Shown here one piece after another: positions 49,261 through 60,091 of a DNA stretch of 64,000 nucleotides; position 1 is the stretch's first letter, and every line of letters starts with the position of its first letter. The position numbers and the translations under genes were made by a program. The stretch covers positions 35,077,703-35,141,702 of the forward strand of contig CP154954.1 in NCBI GenBank assembly GCA_039621445.1, read 5' to 3'. The stretch comes from Euglena gracilis (Eukaryota > Euglenida > Euglenophyceae > Euglenales). Under the pieces are notes generated by a model. It saw nothing but the letters and a program-made list of their open reading frames with translations. It did no database searches and was not told the DNA's origin.

Positions 49261-52200
49261 AAAGTGGCCTTGGCCAGGGACACTTTGGTCAAAGTGGCAT
49301 TGGTCAGGGACACTTTGGTCAAAGTGGCCTTGGCCAGGGACACTTTGGTCAAAGCGGCCTTGGCCAGGCATCCTTTGGTCAAAGTGGCCTTGGCCAGAGA
49401 CACTTTGGTCAAAGTGGCATTGGCCAGGGACACTTTGGTCAAAGTGGCCTTGGCCAGGGACACTTTGGTCAAAGTGGCCTTGGCCAGGGACACTTTGGTC
49501 AAAGTGGCCTTGGCCAGGGACACTTTGGTCAACGTGGCCTTGGCCAGGGATCCTTTGGTCAAAGTGGCCTTGGCCAGGGACACTTTGGTCAAAGTGGCCT
49601 TGGCCAGGGACACTTTGGTCAAGGTGGCCTTGGCCAGGGACACTTTGGTCAAAGTGGCCTTGGCCAGGGACACTTTGGTCAAAGTGGCCTTGGCCAGGGA
49701 CACTTTGGCCAAAGTGGCCTTGGCCAGGGACACTTTGGTCGAAGCGGCCTTGGCCAGGGATCCTTTGGTCAAGGTGGCCTTGGCCAGAGACACTTTGGTC
49801 AAAGTGGCATTGGCTAGGGACACTTTGGTCAAAGTGGCCTTGGCCAGGGACACTTTGGTCAAAGTGGCCTTGGCCAGGGACACTTTGGTCAAATTTGCCT
49901 TGTCCAGGGACACTTTGGTCAAATTTGCCTTGGCCAGGGACACTTTGGTCAAAGCGGCCTTGGCCAGGGATCCTTTGGTCAAAGTGGCATTGGCCAGAGA
50001 CACTTTGGTCAAAGTGGCATTGGCCAGGGACACTTTGGTCAAAGTGGCCTTGGCCAGGGAACTTTGGTCAAAGTGGCTTTGGCCAGGGACACTTTGGTCA
50101 AAGTGGCCTTGGCCAGGGACACTTTGGTCAAAGCGGCATTGGCCAGGGATCCTTTGGTCAAAGTGGCCTTGGCCAGAGACACTTTGGTCAAAGTGGCCTT
50201 GACCAGGGACACTTTGGTCAAAGTGGCCTTGGCCAGGGACACTGTGGTCAAAGTGGCCTTGGCCAGGGACACTTTGGTCAAAGTGGCCTTGGCCAGGGAC
50301 ACTTTGGTCAAAGTGGCCTTATCCAGGGACACTTTGGTCAAATTCGCCTTGGCCAGGGACACCTTGGTCAAAGTGGCCTTGGCCAGGGACACCTTGGTCA
50401 AAGTGGCCTTGGCCAGGGACACTTTGGTCAAAGTGGCCTTGGCCAGGGACACTTTGGTCAAAGTTGCCTTGGCCAGGGACACTTTGGTCAAAGTGGCCTT
50501 GGCCAGGGACACTTTGGTCAAAGTGGCCTTGACCAGGGACACTTTGGTCAACGTGGCCTTGGCCAGGGACACTGTGGTCAAAGTGGCCTTGGCCAGGGAC
50601 ACTTTGGTCAAAGTGGCCTTGGCCAGGGACAGTTTGGTCAAAGTGGCCTTGGCCAGTGACACCTTGGTCAAAGTGGCCTTGGCCAGGGACACTTTGGTCA
50701 AAGTGGTCTTGGCCAGGGACAGTTTGGTCAAATTTGCCTTGGCCAGGGACACTTTGGTCAAAGTGGCCTTGGCCAGGGACACTTTGGTCAACGTGGCCTT
50801 GGCCAGGGACACTTTGGTCAAAGTGGCCTTGGCCAGGGACACTTTGGTCAAAGTGGCCTTGGCCAGGGACACTTTGGTCAAAGTGGCCTTATCCAGGGAC
50901 ACTTTGGTCAAATTCGCCTTGGCCAGGGACACCTTGGTCAAAGTGGCCTTGGCCAGGGACACTTTGGTCAAAGTGGCCTTGGCCAGGGACACTTTGGTCA
51001 AAGTGGCCTTGGCCAGGGACACTTTGGTCAAAGTTGCCTTGGCCAGGGACACTTTGGTCAAAGTGGCCTTGGCCAGGGACACTTTGGTCAAAGTGGCCTT
51101 GACCAGGGACACTTTGGTCAACGTGGCCTTGGCCAGGGACACTTTGGTCAAAGTGGCCTTGGCCAGGGACACTTTGGTCAAAGTGGCCTTGGCCAGGGAC
51201 ACTTTGGTCAAAGTGGCCTTGGCCAGTGACACCTTGGTCAAAGTGGCCTTGGCCAGGGACACTTTGGTCAAAGTGGTCTTGGCCAGGGACAGTTTGGTCA
51301 AATTTGCCTTGGCCAGGGACACTTTGGTCAAAGTGGCCTTGACCAGGGACACTTTGGTCAATGTGGCCTTGGCCAGGGACACTTTGGTCAAAGTGGCCTT
51401 CGCCAGGGACACTTTGGTCAACGTTGCCTTGGCCAGGGACACTTTGGTCAAAGTGGCTTTGGCCAGGGACACTTTGGTCAAAGTGGCCTTTGCCAGGGAC
51501 ACTTTGGTCAAAGTGGCCTTGGCCAGGGACACTTTGGTCAAAGTGGCCTTGGCCAGGGACACTTTGGTCGAAGTGGCCTTGGAAAGGGACAGTTTGGTCA
51601 AAGTGGCCTTGGCCAAGGACACTTTGGTCAAAGTGGCCTTGGCCAGGGACACTTTGGTCAAAGTGGTCTTGGCCAGGGACACTTTGGTCAAAGTGGCCTT
51701 GGCCAGGAACACTTTGGTCAAAGTGGCCTTGGCCAGGGACACTTTGGTCAAAGTGGCCTTGGCCAGGGACACTTTGGTCAACGTGGCCTTGGCCAGGGAC
51801 ACTTTGGTCAAAGTGGCCTTGGCCAGGGACACTTTGGTCAAAGTGGCCTTGGCCAGGGGCACTTCGGTCGAAGTGGCCTTGGCCAGGGACCCTTTGGTCA
51901 AAGTTGCCTTGGCCAGGGACACTTTGGTCAACGTGGCCTTGACCAGGGACACTTTGGTCAAAGTGGCCTTGGCCAGGGACACTTTGGTCAAAGTGGCCTT
52001 GTCCAGGGACACTTTGGTCAAATTTGCCTTGGCCAGGGACACTTTGGTCAATGTGGCCTTGGCCAGGGACACTGTGGTCAAAGTGGCCTTGGCCAGGGAC
52101 ACTTTGGTCAAAGTGGCCTTGGCCAGGACACCTTGGTCAAAGTGGCCTTGGCCAGGGATCCTTTGGTCAAAGTGGCCTTGGCCAGGGACACTTTGGTCAA

Positions 52201-52536
52201 AGTGGCATTGGCCAGGGACACTTTGGTCAAAGTGCCCTTGGCCAGGGACACTTTGGTCAAAGTGGCCTTGGCCAGGGACACTTTGGTCAAAGTGGCCTTC
52301 GCCAGGGACACTTTGGTCAAAGTTGCCTTGGCCAGGGACACTTTGGTCAAAGTGGCCTTGGCCAGTGACACCTTGGTCAAAGTGGCCTTGGCCAGGGACA
52401 CTTTGGTCAAAGTGGCCTTGGCCAGGGACAGTTTGGTCAAATTTGCCTTGGCAAGGGACACTTTGGTCAACGTGGCCTTGGCCAGGGACACTTTGGTCAA
52501 AGTGGCCTTGGCCAGGGACAGTTTGGTCAAAGTGGC

Positions 52537-52599
52537 AAAAACCCACAAAAAAAAAAAAAAAAAAAAAAAGAAAAAAACAGAAAAAAAAAAAAAAAGAAC

Positions 52600-52630
<31 letters not shown>

Positions 52631-52647
52631 AAAAAAAAAAAACAAAA
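52537..52647. other. 111-bp A-rich tract interrupting the 30-bp array
   Basis: After AGTGGC at 52,536 the sequence becomes AAAAACCCAC, then nearly pure A with scattered G and C, ending AACAAAA before ACACTTTGGTC. Two paralogous blocks (about 53,566-53,606 and 2,550 bp further on) show an uninterrupted 41-bp satellite stretch at this exact place. The tract therefore replaces 41 bp rather than simply inserting. It has no poly(A)-tailed element body and no target duplication. It could be a simple repeat, repair scar or assembly artefact. Confidence 0.85.
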
Positions 52648-53149
52648 ACACTTTGGTCAATGTGGCCTTGGCCAGGGACACTTTGGTCAAAGTGGCCTTC
52701 GCCAGGGACACTTTGGTCAACGTTGCCTTGGCCAGGGACACTTTGGTCAAAGTGGCCTTGGCCAGGGACACTTTGGTCAAAGTGGCCTTGGCCAGGGACA
52801 CTTTGGTCAAAGTGGCCTTGGCCAGGGACACTTTGATCGAAGTGGCCTTGGCCAGGGACACTTTGGTCAAAGTGGCCTTGGCCAGGGGCACTTCGGTCGA
52901 AGTGGCCTTGGCCAGGGACCCTTTGGTCAAAGTTGCCTTGGCCAGGGACACTTTGGTCAACGTGGCCTTGACCAGGGACACTTTGGTCAAAGTGGCCTTG
53001 GCCAGGGACACTTTGGTCAAAGTGGCCTTGTCCAGGGACACTTTGGTCAAATTTGCCTTGGCCAGGGACACTTTGGTCAATGTGGCCTTGGCCAGGGACA
53101 CTGTGGTCAAAGTGGCCTTGGCCAGGGACACTTTGGTCAAAGTGGCCTT

Positions 53150-56100
53150 GGCCAGGACACCTTGGTCAAAGTGGCCTTGGCCAGGGATCCTTTGGTCAAA
53201 GTGGCCTTGGCCAGGGACACTTTGGTCAAAGTGGCATTGGCCAGGGACACTTTGGTCAAAGTGCCCTTGGCCAGGGACACTTTGGTCAAAGTGGCCTTGG
53301 CCAGGGACACTTTGGTCAAAGTGGCCTTCGCCAGGGACACTTTGGTCAAAGTTGCCTTGGCCAGGGACACTTTGGTCAAAGTGGCCTTGGCCAGGGACAC
53401 TTTGGTCAAAGTGGCCTTGGCCAGGGACACTTTGGTCAAAGTGGCCTTGGCCAGGGACAGTTTGGTCAAATTTGCCTTGGCAAGGGACACTTTGGTCAAC
53501 GTGGCCTTGGCCAGGGACACTTTGGTCAAAGTGGCCTTGGCCAGGGACAGTTTGGTCAAAGTGGCCTTGGCCACGGACACCTTGGTCAAAGTGGCCTTGA
53601 CCAGGGACACTTTGGTCAATGTGGCCTTGGCCAGGGACACTTTGGTCAAAGTGGCCTTCGCCAGGGACACTTTGGTCAACGTTGCCTTGGCCAGGGACAC
53701 TTTGGTCAAAGTGGCCTTGGCCAGGGACACTTTGGTCAAAGTGGCCTTTGCCAGGGACACTTTGGTCAAAGTGGTCTTGGCCAGGGACACTTTGGTCAAA
53801 GTGGCCTTGGCCAGGGACACTTTGGTCGAAGTGGCCTTGGAAAGGGACAGTTTAATCAAAGTGGCCTTGGCCAAGGACACTTTGGTCAAAGTGGCCTTGG
53901 CCAGTGACACCTTGGTCAAAGTGGCCTTGGCCAGGGACACTTTGGTCAAAGTGGCCTTGGCCAGGGACAGTTTGGTCAAATTCGCCTTGGCCAGGGACAC
54001 CTTGGTCAAAGTGGCCTTGGCCAGGGACACTTTGGTCAAAGTGGCCTTGGCCAGGGACACTTTGGTCAAAGTGGCCTTGGCCAGGGACACTTTGGTCAAA
54101 GTGGCCTTGGCCAGGGACACTTTGGTCAACGTGGCCTTGGCCAGGGACACTTTGGTCAAAGTGGCCTTGGCCAGGGACACTTTGGTCAAAGTGGCCTTGG
54201 CCAGGGACACTTTGGTCAAAGTGGCCTTGGCCAGTGACACCTTGGTCAAAGTGGCCTTGGCCAGGGACACTTTGGTCAAAGTGGTCTTGGCCAGGGACAG
54301 TTTGGTCAAATTTGCCTTGGCCAGGGACACTTTGGTCAAAGTGGCCTTGGCCAGGGACACTTTGGTCAAAGTGGCCTTGGCCAGGGACACTTTGGTCAAA
54401 GTGGCCTTGGCCAGGGACACTTTGGTCAAAGTGGCCTTGGCCAGGGACACTTTGGTCAAAGTGGCCTTATCCAGGGACACTTTGGTCAAATTCGCCTTGG
54501 CCAGGGACACCTTGGTCAAAGTGGCCTTGGCCAGGGACACTTTGGTCAAAGTGGCCTTGGCCAGGGACACTTTGGTCAAAGTGGCCTTGGCCAGGGACAC
54601 TTTGGTCAAAGTTGCCTTGGCCAGGGACACTTTGGTCAAAGTGGCCTTGGCCAGGGACACTTTGGTCAAAGTTGCCTTGACCAGGGACACTTTGGTCAAC
54701 GTGGCCTTGGCCAGGGACACTGTGGTCAAAGTGGCCTTGGCCAGGGACACTTTGGTCAAAGTGGCCTTGGCCAGGGACACTTTGGTCAAAGTGGCCTTGG
54801 CCAGGGACACTTTGGTCAAAGTGGCCTTGGCCAGGGACACTTTGGTCAAAGTGGCCTTGGCCAGGGACAGTTTGGTCAAATTTGCCTTGGCCAGGGACAC
54901 TTTGGTCAAAGTGGCCTTGACCAGGGACACTTTGGTCAATGTGGCCTTGGCCAAGGACACTTTGGTCAAAGTGGCCTTCGCCAGGGACACTTTGGTCAAC
55001 GTTGCCTTGGCCAGGGACACTTTGGTCAAAGTGGCTTTGGCCAGGGACACTTTGGTCAAAGTGGCCTTTGCCAGGGACACTTTGGTCAAAGTGGCCTTGG
55101 CCAGGGACACTTTGGTCAAAGTGGCCTTGGCCAGGAACACTTTGGTCGAAGTGGCCTTGGAAAGGGACAGTTTGGTCAAAGTGGCCTTGGCCAAGGACAC
55201 TTTGGTCAAAGTGGCCTTGGCCAGGGACACTTTGGTCAAAGTGGTCTTGGCCAGGGACACTTTGGTCAAAGTGGCCTTGGCCAGGTCACACTTTGGTCAA
55301 AGTGGCCTTGGCCAGGGACACTTTGGTCAAAGTGGCCTTGGCCAGGGACACTTTGGTCAACGTGGCCTTGGCCAGGGACACTTTGATCGAAGTGGCCTTG
55401 GCCAGGGACACTTTGGTCAAAGTGGCCTTGGCCAGGGGCACTTCGGTCGAAGTGGCCTTGGCCAGGGACCCTTTGGTCAAAGTTGCCTTGGCCAGGGACA
55501 CTTTGGTCAACGTGGCCTTGACCAGGGACACTTTGGTCAAAGTGGCCTTGGCCAGGGACACTTTGGTCAAAGTGGCCTTGGCCAGGGACACTTTGGTCAA
55601 ATTTGCCTTGGCCAGGGACACTTTGGTCAAAGTGGCCTTGGCCAGGGACACTGTGGTCAAAGTGGCCTTGGCCAGGGACACTTTGGTCAAAGTGGCCTTG
55701 GCCAGGACACCTTGGTCAAAGTGGCCTTGGCCAGGGATCCTTTGGTCAAAGTGGCCTTGGCCAGGGACACTTTGGTCAAAGTGGCATTGGCCAGGGACAC
55801 TTTGGTCAAAGTGGCCTTGGCCAGGGACACTTTGGTCAAAGTGGCCTTGGCCAGGGACACTTTGGTCAAAGTGGCCTTCGCCAGGGACACTTTGGTCAAA
55901 GTTGCCTTGGCCAGGGACACTTTGGTCAAAGTGGCCTTGGCCAGTGACACCTTGGTCAAAGTGGCCTTGGCCAGGGACACTTTGGTCAAAGTGGCCTTGG
56001 CCAGGGACAGTTTGGTCAAATTTGCCTTGGCAAGGGACACTTTGGTCAACGTGGCCTTGGCCAGGGACACTTTGGTCAAAGTGGCCTTGGCCAGGGACAG

Positions 56101-57889
56101 TTTGGTCAAAGTGGCCTTGGCCACGGACACCTTGGTCAAAGTGGCCTTGACCAGGGACACTTTGGTCAATGTGGCCTTGGCCAGGGACACTTTGGTCAAA
56201 GTGGCCTTGGCCAGGGACACTTTGGTCAAAGTTGCCTTGGCCAGGGACACTTTGGTCAAAGTGGCCTTGGCCAGGGACACTTTGGTAAAAGTGGCCTTGG
56301 CCAGGGACACTTTGGTCAACGTGGCCTTGGCCAGGGACACTTTGGTCGAAGTGGCCTTGGCCAGGGACACTTTGGTCAAAGTGGCCTTGGCCAGGGGCAC
56401 TTCGGTCGAAGTGGCCTTGGCCAGGGACACTTTGGTCAAAGTTGCCTTGGCCAGGGACACTTTGGTCAAAGTGGCCTTGGCCAGGGACACTTTGGTCAAA
56501 GTGGCCTTGGCCAGGGACACTTTGGTCAAAGTGGCCTTGGCCAGGGACACTTTGGTCAAAGTGGCCTTGGCCAGGGACACTTTGGTCAAAGTGGCCTTGG
56601 CCAGGGACACTTTGGTCAAAGTGGCCTTGGCCAGGGACACTTTGGTCAAAGTGGCCTTGGCCAGGGACACTTTGGTCAAAGTGGCCTTGGCCAGGGACAC
56701 TTTGGTCAAAGTGGCCTTGGCCAGGGACACTTTGGTCAAAGTGGCCTTGGCCAGGGACACTTTGGTCAAAGTGCCTTGGCCAGGGACACTTTGGTCAAAG
56801 TGGCCTTGGCCAGGGACACTTTGGTCAAAGTGGCCTTGGCCAGGGACACTTTGGTCAAAGTCGCCTTGGCCAGGGACACTTTGGTCAAAGTGGCCTTGGC
56901 CAGGGACACTTTGGTCAAAGTGGCCTTGGCCAGGGACCCTTTGGTCAAAGGGGGCTTGGCCAGGGACCGTTTTGTCCACGGTGGCCTTGGCCAGGGACAC
57001 TTTGGTCAAAGTGGCCTTGGCCAGGGACACTTTGGTCAAAGTGGCCTTGGCCAGGGACAGTTTGGTCAAAGTGGCCTTGGCCAGGGACACTTTGGTCAAA
57101 GTGGCCTTGGCCAGGGACACTTTGGTCAAAGTGGCCTTGGCCAGGGACACTTTGGTCAAAGTGGCCTTGGCCAGGGACACTTTGGTCAAAGTGGCCTTGG
57201 CCAGGGACACTTTGGTCAAAGTGGCCTTGGCCAGGGACACTTTGGTCAAAGTGGCCTTGGCCAGGGACACTTTGGTCAAAGTGGCCTTGGCCAGGGACAC
57301 TTTGGTCAAAGTGGCCTTGGCCAGGGACACTTTGGTCTAAGTGGCCTTGGCCAGGGACAGTTTGGTCAAAGTGGCCTTGGCCAGGGACACTTTGGTCAAA
57401 GTGGCCTTGGCCAGGGACACTTTGGTCAAAGTGGCCTTGGCCAGGGACACTTTGGTCAAAGTGGCCTTGGCCAGGGACACTTTGGTCAAAGTGGCCTTGG
57501 CCAGGGACACTTTGGTCAAAGTGGCCTTGGCCAGGGACACTTTGGTCAACGTGGCCTTGGCCAGGGACACTTTGATCGAAGTGGCCTTGGCCAGGGACAC
57601 TTTGGTCAAAGTGGCCTTGGCCAGGGGCACTTCGGTCGAAGTGGCCTTGGCCAGGGACACTTTGGTCAAAGTTGCCTTGGCCAGGGACACTTTGGTCAAC
57701 GTGGCCTTGACCAGGGACACTTTGGTCAAAGTGGCCTTGGCCAGGGACACTTTGGTCAAAGTGGCCTTGTCCAGGGACACTTTGGTCAAATTTGCCTTGG
57801 CCAGGGACACTTTGGTCAATGTGGCCTTGGCCAGGGACACTGTGGTCAAAGTGGCCTTGGCCAGGGACACTTTGGTCAAAGTGGCCTTG
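53150..57889 (-). repeat. 85-unit higher-order repeat of the 30-bp satellite (exactly 2,550 bp)
   Basis: The shortened unit CCAGGACACC at 53,150 and the TCAATGTGGCC marker at 53,616 recur at 55,700 and 56,166, both exactly 2,550 bp (85 x 30) later. A further shortened unit at 57,889 is 2,189 bp on, showing internal unit loss in the next copy. Copies upstream (52,121) are offset by 1,029 bp and include the A-rich tract. Confidence 0.75.
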
Positions 57890-60091
57890 GCCAGGACACC
57901 TTGGTCAAAGTGGCCTTGGCCAGGGATCCTTTGGTCAAAGTGGCCTTGGCCAGACACTTTGGTCAAAGTGGCATTGGCCAGGGACACTTTGGTCAAAGTG
58001 CCCTTGGACAGGGACACTTTGGTCAAAGTGGCCTTGGCCAGGGACACTTTGGTCAAAGTGGCCTTCGCCAGGGACACTTTGGTCAAAGTGGCCTTGGCCA
58101 GGGACACTTTGGTCAAAGTGGCCTTTGCCAGGGACACTGTGGTCAAAGTGGCCTTGGCCAGGGACACTTTGGTCAAAGTGCCCTTGGCCAGGGACACTTT
58201 GGTCAAAGTGACTTTGTCCAGGGACACTTTGGTCAAATTTGCCTTGGCCAGGGACACTTTGGTCAAAGCGGCCTTGGCCAGGGATCCTTTTGTCAAAGTG
58301 GCCTTGGCCAGGGACACTTTGGTCAAAGTGGCCTTGGCCAGGGACACTTTGGTCAAAGTGGCCTTGGCCACGGACACTTTGGTCAAAGTGGCCTTGGCCA
58401 GGGACAATTTGGTCAAAGTGGCCTTGGCCAGGGACACTTTGGTCAAAGTGGCCTTTGCCAGGGACACTGTGGTCAAAGTGGCCTTGGCCAGGGACACTTT
58501 GGTCAAAGTGCCCTTGGCCAGGGACACTTTGGTCAAAGTGACTTTGTCCAGGGACACTTTGGTCAAATTTGCCTTGGCCAGGGACACTTTGGTCAAAGAG
58601 GCCTTGGCCAGGGATCCTTTTGTCAAAGTGGCCTTGGCCAGGGACACTTTGGTCAAAGTGGCCTTGGCCAGGGACACTTTGGTCAAAGTGGCCTTGGCCA
58701 GGGACACTTTGGTCAAAGTGGCCTTGGCCAGGGACACTTTGGTCAAAGTGTCCTTAGCCAGGTACACTTTGGTCAAAGTGGCCTTGGCCAGGGACACTTT
58801 GGTCAAAATGGCCTTCGCCAGGAACACTTTGGTCAAAGTGTCCTTAGCCAGGTACACTTTGGTCAAAGTGGCCTTGGCCAGGGACACTTTGGTCAAAGTG
58901 GCCTTGGCCAGGGACACTTTGGTCAAAGTGGCCTTGGCCAGGGACACTTTGGTCAAAGTGTCTTTGGCCAGGGACACTTTGGTCAAAGTGGCCTTCGCCA
59001 GAGACACTTTGGTCAAAGTTGCCTTGGCCAGGGACACTTTGGTCAAAGTGGCCTTGTCCAGGGACACTTTGGTCAAATTTGCCTTGGCCAGGGACACTTT
59101 GGTCAAAGTGGCCTTGGCCAGGGACACTTTGGTCAAAGTGGCCTTGGCCAGGGACATCTTGGTCAAAGTGGCCTTGGCCAGGGACACTTTGGTCAAAGTG
59201 GCCTTGTCCAGGGACACTTTGGTCAAAGTGGCCTTGGCCAGGGACACTTTGGTCAAAGTGACTTTGTCCAGGGACACTTTGGTCAAATTTGCCTTGGCCA
59301 GGGACACTTTGGTCAAAGCGGCCTTGGCCAGGGATCCTTTTGTCAAAGTGGTCCTGGCCAGGGACACTTTGGTCAAAGTGGCTTTGGCCAGGGACACTTT
59401 TGTCAAAGTGGCCTTGGCCAGGGACACTTTGGTCAAAGTGGCCTTGGCCAGGGACACTTTGGTCAAAGTGGCCTTGGCCAGGGACACTTTGGTCAAAGTG
59501 GCCTTGGCCAGGGACAGTTTGGTCAAAGTGGCCTTGGCCAGGGACACTTTGGTCAAAGTGGCCTTGGCCAGGGACACTTTGGTCAAAGTGGCCTTGGCCA
59601 GGGACAGTTTGGTCAAAGTGGCCTTGGCCAGGGACACTTTTGTCAAAGTGGCCTTGGCCAGGGACACTTTGGTCAAAGTGGCCTTCGCCAGGGACACTTT
59701 GGTCAAAGTTGCCTTGGCCAGGGACACTTTGGTTAAACGGCCTTGGCCAGGGACACTTTGGTCAAAGTGGCCTTCGCCAGGGACACTGTGGTCAAAGTGG
59801 CCTTGGCCAGGGACACTTTGGTCAAAGTGGCCTTGGCCAGGGACACTTTGGTCAAAGTGACCTTGGCCAGGGAAACCTTGGTCAAAGTGGCCTTGGCCAG
59901 GGACACTTTGGTCAAAGTGGCCTTGTCCAGGGACACTTCGGTCAAAGTGGCCTTGGCCAGGGACACTTTGGTCAAAATGGCCTTCGCCAGGAACACTTTG
60001 GTCAAAGTGTCCTTAGCCAGGTACACTTTGGTCAAAGTGGCATTGGCCAGGGACACTTTGGTCAAAGTGCCCTTGGCCAGGGACACTTTGG

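Larger units (their letters stand above)
44634..60091 (-). repeat. 30-bp satellite array, inverted orientation (about 515 units)
   Basis: From CTTTGGTCAAG at 44,634 the array is reverse-complemented and remains so for 15.5 kb, apart from the A-rich tract at 52,537-52,647. Variant-rich blocks (44.6-50 kb; ATCCTTTGG, AGACACTTTGG, GGCATTGG) contrast with a highly uniform block (56,461-56,760, ten identical units). Single-base-shortened units with CCAGGACACC at 52,121, 53,150, 55,700 and 57,889 mark higher-order copies. Open frames up to 1,735 codons cross it in several frames at once; I reject them as proteins. Confidence 0.97.
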
